64,000 bases of DNA, from NCBI GenBank assembly GCA_038496675.1, contig CM076659.1, positions 12,006,338-12,070,337 on the forward strand, written 5' to 3'. The translations under genes and the position numbers were made by a program. The notes beneath the pieces are model-generated. The model had not been told where the DNA came from. It worked only from the letters and a program-made list of their open reading frames with translations, and did no database searches. Each line of letters starts with the position of its first letter. Position 1 is the stretch's first letter. Positions 51,951-64,000 of this stretch are shown here, one piece after another. Source of the DNA: Rachycentron canadum. Its lineage: Eukaryota; Chordata; Actinopteri; Carangiformes; Rachycentridae.

Positions 51951-52933
51951 AAATCGCCCTTGTGCTCTGCAGGATGAGTGTCGCTCATTCAGTTGGATAG
52001 GGCTCTGGAGGATAAAGCAAATCAAAAGCCTTCATCACAAAACAGGACCAGCGAAATGGCCGCAAACAGCGTTGGCCATTTAAGGCTGGAACAGCTTACC
52101 ATACCATTACAATCTCCGGCAGCTAGTGAGGAGCAATACTCTTATTGGTATTATTGTGACTTACAACGTAGATGTGAATTTAATTAAAAAGCACATGTTG
52201 ACAATGGAAAAAAAAAAAAAAACAATAAGGAAGTGAAAACATAGGTACAGACAAGTCAGAAAATCACCTCTGTACAGAGGCTATTATGAGAGCTGACTAA
52301 GTATGGTATAAACCTATGGGTAAAAATACTCTTACATAATCAGCTTAGTCCATTGTGTCCCTGCACAAGAAACATCTGCCTTCTTTGTCCTTTTTTTTTT
52401 GTTCCAAGACATTTAACAATACACTGCTTAATTGTACACTGGGCTAAAAAAATAACTACTCGGGTGTGATATAAATCTTGCTACATGACACTTTCTTAAA
52501 AAGAGAATAGTCAGAGTAGAATAAGTCTGATTGTTTACTACCTCCCTGTACTACCCTTTTAAAAACAAGACTTCTCTCTTAAACGAGACACAATTTACTT
52601 AGTGCTGTCCCGCCATAAAAATTAAAAGCCTTCAACAACAACAAATGAAACGGCAGCCGGGTATTGTAAATCAGATGCGTCACTCTCACCAGCTCACCCA
52701 GCTCGGGTATTTCATGGGCCTCTTGATGTGCATGTGTGCGGCAGTGTACGCACTGTGTGCATGTGTGTCTCTGTCTGTGTATATGCGAGTACGTGTATGT
52801 GTGTGAGTCTTCAAAGGAAATAGGGGCCTCTGATTAAAGAGTGCACTGTCATAAAGGTTACTGAATTGCAAATGGTCCTCTCCATCTTCCCTGTAATGGA
52901 GAATGGTTAAGAGGGAGGAAGAGAGCAAGAAAG

Positions 52934-52975
<42 letters not shown>

Positions 52976-55900
52976 GTGCGACCATGATAGGAATATAAAG
53001 TCTCAGCCAGTCCCCCAGTCTCACACTGAGTCCCAGTCCCTTCACAACCGCCACAAGAGACATTAATCACTGGATCACCAAGCCATGCTTAATTGCGAGT
53101 TGTATATCATGGTGCATACAGTGGCTAAAGGGGGAAGGAAACTCATTATTTCGGTTTGCTGGATGCAGGGCTGGGTGCACCTCATCTGGACTCCACCACC
53201 TCTCCTTCTCTGCCACGGTACACCTGGGACCAAGCTTAATGTGACAAGGAAAAATGGAGTATGCAGTCACCTCCTAATTAATGTAGCTCTGTCATTATTG
53301 TTGTACCACTAAGGACATTCAAGACTGATCATAAACGTACTCAACAAATCACACACGGGCATCGACATCAGCCATGGCCGAGGCAGTGTGACTGACGTGA
53401 GGATTCATTATATCAACCACCTACACATGATATTTTTGCTTATCACCTATAGTCACACGGAGATCTCTGGCTTATAAGTGGTAGCGTTTGCACTGTCAAT
53501 AGCGGAGGTCACAGTAAAGTCAAGGTTGCAAAGGCTTCCCAGAGAGGCTTTTTCAGCTAAAAGAAAAATGAAACCAACTCCCAATCGGCCACTTTTATTT
53601 AGATTTCTGCAAGTGCTTCTGTAGGCAATATGCTAATGAGAGGGACTTGATAAATGACTCGTAATATTTCCCAGACATTTTGCTTTCCCTCAGAAGTTTG
53701 CCAATCTGATGTAGCTTGAAGATAATAAGGCATACTCCGTCATTATATCAATTTTTGTTACCCAGATATTTCAACCCACGTTAGTAATGATGAGCAAAAA
53801 GCAAACGAACCAAGGGCAGAGCCTGACACCATTGATCAAACACTGTCATTTAAGTACTGCTAATCCCAGAGACACACAGAGGGAGAGACACACACACAGA
53901 CACACAAAATACCCCCTCTCATAACAAACCCATACTCAGTATGCACAAATCTGTGCATGATTGTATACACATGCATGTATGCATCAAAACACATGCACAT
54001 ATTACATAGAGAGAAACACACAGGCAAAGAAACAAAACATAATGGGGTGTGATTATGGAAAATTATATTCAGCATGTACACAGGGTTGAATAAAGATATT
54101 TAAATAGTTCCTAGAAATACACCATTGATTTATATGTGTCCGTTGAAAGCAAAATATACAGTATCTTATTGTTATGACTTTCAATGATATTAAGTCTGTT
54201 CAGATCTAGTTAATAGTCCATAAATAGGCTATTATTCAAGACTGCTAGAACATGACATGTTCCTCTTGTTCACTGTGTGCTGTATTCAGGCATTTGGGAA
54301 TATGCTGTGGGGTTTAATGAATGCACGCCCTATTTTAATGAACATTGCATTGTTTCATTCAATGCCTTTTTTGACTGATTTCTTCTGCTTATCACCGAGG
54401 TCTTTGTAATAGCCTTTAGTTGAACGGTCTGCTAGGAAAAAAAGTATAAAAGCCTCCTTATTTGTTTATAATAATTAGAAAATAGCATAACTGGGATGTT
54501 TGTTCACTCCCTCAGCAGCACTATCTTTAGAGATTGTCAGGACAATCATCACACCAATGCACTCGGCTGTGGTCACATGTGGTCAGGACTTCCTGACTCC
54601 TAGAACTTTGGCTGACCACTTCCCAAGTTTAGCTCTTTGCTCTGAGTTGTAAAACCCCATGACCTGGGAGGGAAGAGGACACTGAGTGAATGAATGAAGG
54701 GTCAAACAGCTGCGTCACGGTTACTCAAGAGGTGAGGGACAGGTTCCATATACATGTAAAGAAAATAGGCCAAAATGCCTGAGAAGTACTCACTGAGGGG
54801 TCAAAGTGCACACGGAGTTCACTGGGCCAGCAAAAGGGCACAGAGGGGAGGAGTGAAACAGGCACAAAGGAGAAACAACAAAGAATGCAAAAGGGACGGC
54901 TTCCTTCACCTTAGTTTTCCTGCAATTAAGTATGCTGGAATGGGAGGAGGTGAGGATAAGATTAAAAGGAAGAAGGTGGAAGTTTTTGCCCCCCTGCCGC
55001 ACATGCTCTTTGATCTGCACAGACACAGATCCTGTTGTTGAGACCATGCAGTCCATTGCTAACTATATGTGGACGAACTAAACTCCCAAGCCCAGGCATC
55101 TCTGCCGTGGGTTAAAAACAACAGCATGTTTTCTCCAGGGATCTGACATATTCATAATTGCCTGTCAACACAAACAAAACTGACCAAAGGCAACGTCAAA
55201 CACCAAGTCAGTCATTAAACAACAATGGATTTTGGAGTGAAAAGAGGTTAACAAGAATAAGATCAAGAACAGGAAGGAAGCAATACAACCCAAGAAAGCT
55301 GCAGTACATATTCCCAGTGACCAACTACAGTGTTGTTTCAGCAACACAAAGACTTCCTACTCTCTGACAAAAAAACAAATGTATTCAAATGTACAACCAT
55401 AGCTGAAGAGGGAGGAAAAGTAAAGTTGAACAAGGTGACACTTTTTACCCAACTCCTACAGTCCAATATCTATCCATTATGATGAAAAAAAAAAAAATCT
55501 ATAACTACGAGGGGCACAATTTTTTGAGGCTAGTGAAAGTGCCAGTGACAGCCAGTGAAAGTGGAGGACATGGTCAGTAACAACAGGGATAATCTTGACA
55601 CGTTTGGATGGAAATCAAACAGAGCAGAAAACTGAAAACTATATAAACAGCAGTGGCACTATGAGTCTAATATTTAAGTTTAACTACTAAAGTTTTATTA
55701 TTAAAGTTTGAACTGTGCCAAAACTATGAGTCTGTAAATACAGTATATTTGATAAAGATGACATTATACACTCTATTGCAGCTGTAGTGTCAAAATATAG
55801 ATATTTCAAGGATTTACCAGAGCAAAATGTCAAGTAAAACACTACAGAGGCAATTTGCACAGATTTAGGTCCCAGTTCTTAGACATTGCAATTTATAGTT

Positions 55901-56095
55901 TGTTTTTTTTTTGTTTGTTTGTTTTTTTATCTCCCTTTAAACTAAAGAAGCAACTTAACAAGCCTTAACAATGCATTCCCTGGAACAGGACACAGAAAAG
56001 GAAATATCTTCTCTTCAGCATATTATTAGAAGAAATGCATCAACAGAGCAGGAGTACAATGGGCAATTAACAAAGCTCCAAGAATCCATAAATCC
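51950..56095. other. Non-coding stretch, no gene seen
   Basis: No gene is supported. There is a poly-A tract at 52207-52222, a GA microsatellite at 52938-52976, CA runs near 53889-53907 and a poly-A tract at 55485-55498. T-rich (TTTG)n-like DNA lies at 55901-55929. The open frames at 54775-55056 lie on opposite strands and lack any domain. Confidence 0.5.
52938..52976. repeat. GA microsatellite
   Basis: This is a GA dinucleotide run with one GCGA interruption. It creates the serine/leucine-rich minus frames seen here. Confidence 0.93.
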
Positions 56096-56099
56096 TTCA

Positions 56100-56420
56100 T
56101 TAACAAACAATCCTGTCACACGGTGCCGTGGCTGCAAGCACGGCCCAAATTCCTCACCAGTCGGCCGGTCTTATTTTGTTAACATGAGTGTATGTTAGGA
56201 GCCGAGAAGTGAATGTAAACACCATTCTACGAGATCTGTGAGCTGTCATTTACAGGAGAGATCGCCCCTTCTGATTAGAGCCGGAGCAATACCGGCTTAG
56301 CTGAACTAATATTTGTGCGGCTGAGATAAATCACTCAAGCTTTGTTTTACCACATGCTAGTCACTTAGTAGTTAATAGAGATGGCTATGCCTCTCAGTCT
56401 GCCAGGCCTAATGTCCTGTC
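56100..56420. promoter_or_regulatory. Possible conserved non-coding element
   Basis: This is a repeat-free block with CpG-bearing segments. It holds a small inverted repeat, AGCCGG-AGCAATA-CCGGCT, at about 56281-56299, and no coding frame through it. Of all blocks in the window, this one and that at 41080-41410 look most like vertebrate enhancers to me. Conservation was not tested. Confidence 0.3.
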
Positions 56421-57602
56421 TAACAGAGAATACTACATGTATAAAGCAATGAGCACAGACACCATAAACAAGTTCTGTTAAGATAATAATCCCCCAAAAA
56501 AGGTGTCTCTTCTACAGCATTCTGCGACTTTTAAATTTAAAAAAATAAAACAACAACTTTTTTTCAGGGTTTTTTTTTTTAACTGCTTTTTTTTTATTGG
56601 AACATGCAATAGTTTGGAAAAATTCACTCAAATGAAAGCTCTCTCAACAAGTCTGTTGTGTTGCTGTAGAGCTGATGCCGTACTACAATACACTCTCAAA
56701 CTTTGGCAGGTCGTAAATCAGTCAACAGTAAATGCCATCTTTTATCAGATCATAAAATCTGCTTGTAGGCATTTAATTTCCCCCCCTCTTGTTTTAACGG
56801 GGGGAAACAGGCAGCCTAGAGAAACCGTGTTTTGTTTTTATAGAGGTTACAGGAAAAGTAAAATGTGTGTAAACAGGGCTAAGCCAAGCGCTTCTTATGG
56901 ATTTGTTTTTGCCTGCGAGCGACAACAACGCAGGGAACTGCCACTCTTGTGAAAAGCAGGTATGAGTGTTCAGCAGATTTTACTTGACAGATGAATAAGG
57001 AAAGATTGCAAATGAATGTTTGTTTTCAGACAGATACTATGCTAATGCTTCAAGGCAATATCTATGCTTCCATTGAGATGTCTCAACGGAGAAACTTCAG
57101 ACATCAAATTAAGCTTAAAGTTTTGTCTCAGAGCTCTAGATCAAGCCTCGTATTTAACCCTCACTGGAATACTACAAAATGCCAGAATGCTTATCTCTGC
57201 GTGAGTGACCTTGTCTTCCATATAATTTGATCTGTGTTACTTAAAGGAAAAAAAAACAAAAAACTTTGTGCTGATAGAGACATCAGTCAAAGAGACCTAT
57301 GCTACTGCCGTACTTTCCCTTGGCCTTAAGGGGCAGTCTTTACTGACTTCGATTCTATTAAAGGCCTCTGTGTCTGAGGTAAGTTGGCCATAGGAGTGGG
57401 CCTTGTCCCAGCCACTGCATCACCCTACCCTTTACTAAACCCCTTTGGCCTCTCAGAATGGCAGCCCTTATAAACACTATTCACTGGGCTCCCTTTTACA
57501 CTAGGTGAGGTCAGAAGTTCAGCCCCCAGGTTTTAACAGTTAAGGCCGAGCTGTGAACTTGTGACCTCCTGTAGTGAGTAGGAAGGGGGAGAGGACTAGA
57601 GG

Positions 57603-57626
57603 GGGAAAAAAAGGGGGGGGGGGGGG
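57603..57626 (+). other. G-quadruplex-type motif with a G14 run
   Basis: A G run, a 7-A spacer and 14 consecutive G satisfy the usual four-run G-quadruplex pattern on the plus strand. The length of the G run is uncertain in a draft assembly. Confidence 0.7.
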
Positions 57627-59244
57627 TCATCGCTCTTCAATGCAGAATGGCTGGATTTACAGCTGCATGCTGACTGCATTGCAAGCACAGCAGAAAACAC
57701 CTGATAGCATCTCCTTGGGGGAGGAACCGCCCGACCCCTTTGTTGTCTCACTAACAGTCACCCCAGCGCCATAAATCATGTTAATTACTTGACTGATGGA
57801 ATAAATCTTAAAAAAAGTCAGTCTGTGGCAGAGAGGCCTGGAACAGGAGGTTCCCGCACCAGAGTTCTGCTTGCTCTGCGTTATCTGTCATCCCATAGTC
57901 ACTGTGTAATCTGTCCATTTGTTGCTGTCTGAGCGGGACTTCTGAAGACATGGACAGGCTGTGGGAGGGCTGGGTGTTTGTGACATAGACATCTCCCACT
58001 AATCCATCTTTCTTTGGGTGGTCTGTGAGGGTACATTTCATAAAGCAGAGCTATATGTTAAACTCAGGATCAGCAGGTTGATGCATTAAAATGCAAATGA
58101 CCCGACTGTCGTCGTTAGAGTCATGAAACAGAGTCACAGGAAGTAACAAGTCAATGTAAAATCCCGCTTTTGACAATAGTAGTCTAAAGTTGAGAGGATG
58201 ATTTAAAAGTGAGATATGACTGTTATTGTTTGAGAAAGAGGATAAAGTTATTTATTAAAGCCATCTGCTCTGAAAGCTTCCATAAATGGCATATTTATTT
58301 CCTGCTGCAACACACAACTAGATTACATGGAACTGCAACAGTCTCTGAGCCACAGAGCAGCATGCCAAAGACATGAAAGGTCATTCACACACAATAACAA
58401 TTGCTCTAAGAGTGCACTCACAGGCTTGTGGGTAATTACAGTTCTTTTGCTGGAGTGTTTTGTGTTTCGCTTTGCTTGTTCTGTCTCAAAAGCTAACAAC
58501 CACTCATTATTCACGGTTTGAGTTGGTCTTTTTTTTTTTGCTTCAGCAGGGCAAATTACACACAAGAGTGACAGCTCTCAGAGAAAGATAGGACCAACAG
58601 CCTTGTTGGCTTCTGGTAAGTGCAGTCTTAAACCAAAGGGGCAGGGACGCTGACTGCAGCCCTGAAGTCTGTTGACTTTGTGGCAAGGGCAGCAAAGGGG
58701 CGAAGCCATGGATATACTGTACTCTTATAGTGCCCACTACAATAAAACTGCCTTCCATAGTGGGCATAAAGTCTGCATAATATGCTACTTGAAAACACTT
58801 CATATCTCAAAAAGTGTGCAATCTGTCCACTGCAGGAGCTTTTGATTCAGACACAGAGAAGTCTGTCCTAATTCTAAGATGGAGAGTTTATTGAGGCATG
58901 CATCTGTCTGTGTGTGTGTGTGCCTGTGTGGGTGTGCGCCAAGATTTCGAACCCTTCAGGCTCTCACTGGCACCACACAGCAGAGACAACCAGACCTATC
59001 ACACAAATGCACATGCACAAACACTCCCAACCAATCACACACGCAAGCACACACTAGATCTACCTGCATGGCTAGTTTGGGGAATGTTTTCTTCTCTGGT
59101 AGGATTTATGATGGCAAACAGAGGGTAATGAAACCCAGAGAGATATTTACTGTCTGTGTCAGAGCTTATTATCCCAGGGAGGAAAATGGGGTCAACTGGA
59201 AATACTTGCTGAAAACTGGGTGTTGTCTCTTGTCTGAAACAGGG

Positions 59245-59264
59245 AAAAAAAAAAAAAAAAAAAA
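59245..59264. repeat. Poly-A tract (20 A)
   Basis: This is an uninterrupted run of 20 A. It encodes the poly-Lys or poly-Phe segments in the overlapping open frames, which I consider spurious. Confidence 0.9.
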
Positions 59265-62200
59265 CAAGTCTCCCCTCTGTATCACCACAGTTCTCAGATC
59301 TCAAACAGTGAGGTCACTGTTGAAGCATCAAACATCAACAAGGCAAAAATGAACAAGCGATTCACTGCAAACGTCTTCTGATTACATCTCTGCAGCATTT
59401 TGCACATGGTGCAATGTTTAATTACATCGCTATGGTCCATAACTTTGAGTGTGAAGCTGATGTGGCATCTCCCTCTATTTAAAGTGTACACAAGACTACC
59501 ATGTGAACATCAGGATGATTTATACTCACCATACAGCAATGGGGGCTTTGTCTGATGCATATGCCACTGTCTGGTATCAAATTCAATGACAGAACATTTA
59601 TTAGAATACAGTCATTTCAAGGCTTAGGCGGTGCTTTAACTTGACAAAAGCCATTGTCCTATTCTGCAGGCATTCTGTGGGCTTGCCTCCCCCCACATAA
59701 CAAAATGGGATCACGTTTTAAAAACAATCCACTAAAACATCACTGCAGACTTGCTTAATTTTAAAAAGCCATTCATCATCAGTTGGAACTTTGTTGAGTA
59801 CAACAGATAATCATAAATAAACAGTTGCAGATAAAACCTACAGCAATCTCTGAGACTGACGACATTTTAAAATGATTTTATTTTACTTATCTCGTAGGAC
59901 AACAGAGTGGTTTTGACTATGTATGTATTTTTTTTTTTCCAATTAGATCATCAAATGGACCTTTCAGTGTTACAAAGTGACTGTGCTCCTGCTTCCCTTT
60001 CGTCTCCTTTGCCATTTTCACACGGATTATTGTGATAATGCAAGCCAATACCGCAGTATTGATCACGGCATTTACCTTGACTGCTTAAGAAAGGGATGTC
60101 AATACAATCAAGCAAAAATGAATGAGCTGTCCAAACAAGCGTCTCTGTAGATAATTAATACATCCAGAAGATCATAAAATCACAGAACTGGATTGGATGT
60201 GTTCACGGTGCTACGGCTAAGACTCCTATGGTGCTCAGTTTGAAGAGGAATTACAGTGGTATAACAGTGACTCCACTGAACCAGAGCCCATGAGCACATT
60301 CAATTATTCTTCTCCTAAGCCATTATAGGGAGAATGGCTAATATTATCCCTGCCTAATGGCAGATAATACACAATATTCAGGAGTTCAGTGTACTAAGCA
60401 TTTGCACAAGCCTTCGTAAAGTCCCTTACTTAATCATCCATCTGGTACTCGGGGGAGTAGGTAGGAAAAACCAGAGGCAACATTTCTGTTGGCACTGAGG
60501 CCAAGTTACAGTTGAACCGCATGTGTTCATCAGAGGTGCATGACGAAACAGCAATACAGATGCAAAAGTTTCAAGATTATAAATTGAGAAAAACTGTTTT
60601 GGTTGTGATGAGTTTCTATTCGGCATTAGCAAAACCATTTAACTTAAAGGACAATAAGAGCTGAAGAGCAAAATTAAGGAAGCATGGTGTGACAGATAGC
60701 AGACAATGTTAACATCAACAACAGACTGACCTAAGTTAGATGTAGCACTTCATGAATATCAAACAGTTCCGCTAGAACTTGTATCCCTAATTCTGCACCA
60801 TCATTTCCTCTGGGGAACAAACTTAAATAGATCACATTGTTTGAGAGCCATTATCCATCACAGCATCCCCATTCATCTCAAATGCATAATTTCTATGGGT
60901 GATGTGTTGCAGTTCCCAATGCATCAACATTATTTATGGTTTGACATTATAAAAGTAAGTGCATAATTTATGGGCCTAAATTAATGCACTACCTTCCGTG
61001 TGCTGTCTGTTTTTCAGAGATCCAAAGCCAGATTGCCGCATGCCAAAACTATGGAGCAATCCCATTTACAGCAGAGAGCCCACAGCAGCCTTGATTTATG
61101 GCAGTAAATTAAAAAGAATGAAAAATTTATGACAGCAATTTGTGGGCAGTCATAAAACTATTATAGAACTTTGAAGTGGTGTTTTGTCCTTTAGCATGTA
61201 AGTGATGCAAGATGATCCAGTATTCAAGAAAAAAACTATAACTCTCTTTATTTGAAAAAGATCACCACTGACTAGTTGTGTTAACAACGTGTATCAAAGT
61301 TGCGATGTTAACTGACAAACAAGTTTAATGAACTCTAATGAACAACAGGGTTTCAACACACCTCTACAGCCAGTGTACGCCTGCTAAACGTGCATTCAAC
61401 TTCTCTTTTGCATGAAATCGAAGCCCCAGCTGGCATTTGAGTGGATGCCAAGCCATGATTGAATGAAAGCACATCCTTGACTGACAAATGATATATTAAG
61501 CTTTCAGTCAGCAGTGGGGAGAAGCCAGGCATGTCAGTTACCTGCTACAGCAGAAACTCCACTTGTCAATCTGCCATTGGCAGGGCTAAACAAGATCTGA
61601 AATGTTAAAAGCCCTGCACACCGTAGTTTTTCACTTCCTTTTGCGTCCCAGGCACTTAGACATATCAGCCATGTGACGGCTATGAATCAGCATCTGCCAT
61701 GAATGTCAGAGTATCGCATTTATAAGTGAAATACCATTTGTTAGGCCCGTGGGCACACTCCTCCAGTTTCATGCAGGATATGAGAGAACATCAAAATGAC
61801 AGACAATTGACTCCGGAATAGTAATGGAAAAGTGACCTTCAGAGGATGAATACATCATCGGGTATATCACCATGATGCCTTTCCTGTAGGCAAATTCGAT
61901 ATATACCCATTTAAATGGCAGTGTTAAAAAAAGTTTGTGTTTATGTGTGTAATTATGTTTGTGTCTAGTCCATGTGTGGGGCATTAATAAAGATCCGAGT
62001 GTGCATGTGACGGAGGTCTGTGGGCAGTGTTGGGCAGCTCTGAGTGGCCCTCTCCTTGACTCTGACGGTGTTGATTATGGATGATTAATGGCGTAAAGGA
62101 ACGGTGAAAGAAAGGTCATCTCCTCGGTTCTAGAGAGAGCAGCTACATTGGGAGTAATTAAGACACTTGTGTAAGCATGATTAATACGCACACACTGACG

Positions 62201-64000
62201 CTGTGCACGGTAAACAAGGAAACCAGATGGTTGAGCTATGGACTTGAAATTCTATTTCTGTAAGTACAGCTGTGTGACATGATTTTGCAATTTCATGCTG
62301 GACTTTAATTCTGGTAAATTGGTAACAGCTTACCTACTTTGAAGAAATTCACCCAATTCAGTCGGTACAGATCCAGCAAGGCAGGCACACATGAAAAAGA
62401 AAACATCATATTTAGCATTGATATCAATTCAAGTATGTTCTTATGGCTACGGCAGTTCAGAGTAGCATTTAAGAACCAAGTTGAGCCAACCTAAGTTGAC
62501 CCACTGCTGCACAAAAATCAATCAACATTAGAATGTTCTCACCACAGTCTCCACCAAGATAGAACATATCAGCACATCCTGTGACCAGCTTTTACTCATG
62601 TTACACCAGCCTTCATGTCTCACATAGCATGTAGTTATGGGCAACCCATCACATTGCACTTACATTTCAATAAAGCAGTGGTAATCATCATCCAAACATG
62701 TTGATGGATGATAACCCTAACCACAGATGTCATGACAGATCAAATAAAAATGATCGCTGGACTTAAATTACAGTCCAGTCTTTTAGTAACAAATCATATT
62801 GTTGCTTCACACGTACGTAAGCAAGTCCCCACACAGGTCTCTCTCAGCCTGTGGTGTCCTCTGCCATGTGACGGGAGGATTAACTTCACAGCGCCCATGA
62901 GTTAGGCCAGTATGGGAGACAGGTGTCGCTTCACTCCACTAAGTGGAGCCAACTCCTGCTCATTCTGTTTTCCCATGTCTCCGCATCTGATTTGCGAGTT
63001 CCCATCTCGTAGGACACTGACTTACTGCAGGAGTTGTCAGGCAGACGGCGTGTTACTGTGTGTGATCTCTGTGGTTTTGCTTACAAAGATTAAACAGGGA
63101 AGTGTTTTGCCGCTCCAAACCAGACAAGATGGTCACCAAATTTGTGCAAGTGACAACAATGTTGTTTAAGTGAAAATATACCGCGTTGGTAATAGTTACA
63201 CTATCTACGCGCACCACACAATTAGGTTCATGATGACTGATGAAGGTGATGGTCACCAAGGACTCATACTAATAGCGCTATTAAAATAATAGCTGACAAA
63301 GGTCTTCAGCTTTAGCTCTTGTCTAATAATCACTGACAGTAGAATAGTACAGCTATAATCACTCTGACTAAACTCATTATGAAGGCACAGGGGCTTGGGG
63401 GCTGTAGTTGTTGAGAAGTTAGAGCGGAGAGTGGGGAAGCTGGGACGCTGAGGAGAAACAGAGCCATGTGGAGGGGAGCGTTGATATATGCCCAGTGAGA
63501 CAGTGAGTGTGAAGCTGGGAGAGACGCTACCATTCTCCACACTGTTTGTACATCACCTCGGTGTCCTTCACTTCCTGTTACTCATCTGTGTTCTGCTCAC
63601 ACACACACACACACACAAATATTTCTAAGTTCACGCATTCTTGAAAAGTTAGGTCAACATCCGTATAATGTCCCCTTAAATAGGCACCGTAATAACTGAT
63701 TTATGCTCTATGGGATAACACACAGCTGTCTCCCCCGCGATACTTGTCGAGACAGAAGGCCCTGTGTCAGTGTCTTCTCAAGTTAATTGTAAGTGAGTTC
63801 CAACATCAGGCCTACAGTATGCTGCCCAGCTTCACACGTCAACAAACAGAAAGACTACCAGGTCTGACAGTCACCAAACAGCCCCACACACTAACCCAGC
63901 CTCTACCAGAGGAGGCCCTGAGATGTGATAGCACCACAGAAGACAAAGGGATGGGCTCCATATGGCCAGGAATCGCAGCCTTCAAAAAGAAAAAGGATGG

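Larger units (their letters stand above)
56421..64000. other. Non-coding stretch, no gene seen
   Basis: No gene is supported. The open frames at 56503-56952 and 58879-59352 (149 and 157 codons) include T-, GT- or A-rich low-complexity DNA and show no domain. There is a G14 run at 57613-57626, a GT-rich stretch at 58906-58932, 20 A at 59245-59264 and an AC run at 63599-63617. An exon-like interval at 57331-57378 has a GTAAGTTG donor. Confidence 0.5.

Noticed and set aside
58879..59352. 157-codon plus open frame
   Set aside because: It starts in a GT repeat and includes a poly-A-encoded lysine run. There is no domain and no splice support.

Overview
The window looks like vertebrate, most probably teleost (ray-finned fish), nuclear DNA from a draft assembly. 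The signs are moderate GC content, many CA/GT, GA/CT and poly-A microsatellites, a fish-type Tc1 transposon with a double set of direct repeats in each inverted repeat, small relics of non-LTR retrotransposons, two copies of a dispersed repeat that I recognise from spiny-rayed fish genomes, and a 399-base run of N. There are no operons, no dense coding and no bacterial gene signals.

No intact protein-coding gene can be supported. The longest open reading frames (up to about 160 codons) match what chance gives in 64 kb. They are often built on microsatellites or on the N gap, and they show no recognisable domain. The only recognisable coding sequence belongs to mobile elements: (1) a Tc1/mariner element at 868-2496 with a dead minus-strand transposase (three in-frame TAG codons and loss of the third catalytic acid); (2) a minus-strand LINE reverse-transcriptase relic near 44029-44175; (3) a plus-strand LINE reverse-transcriptase relic near 31500-31577. 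Two copies of one non-autonomous repeat lie in opposite orientation at about 4481-4580 and 31780-32115. A tRNA-derived SINE relic is likely at 27325-27440.

The layout is as follows. 1-867 is plain sequence. 868-2496 is the Tc1 element. 2499-5946 is plain sequence with a truncated repeat copy. 5947-6345 is the gap, with G-rich flanks and a perfect 16-bp hairpin just after it. From about 6.4 kb to 64 kb the DNA is non-coding, broken by microsatellites and by blocks whose composition (no simple repeats, moderate GC, paired TAATTA cores) suggests conserved non-coding elements. Such blocks are at 7470-7680, 12400-12790, 12895-13310, 38020-38260, 41080-41410, 47000-47165, 51370-51600 and 56100-56420. 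This fits a gene desert or a very large intron of a developmental regulator, but the locus cannot be named from sequence alone.

Several short intervals carry good matches to vertebrate splice signals. The best are a 33-nt interval at 25875-25907 and a 9-nt interval at 36658-36666. They are reported as candidate exons only, because such matches also arise by chance in 64 kb. No previously undescribed system is evident. The items most worth testing are the candidate microexons, the putative conserved blocks and the hairpins.
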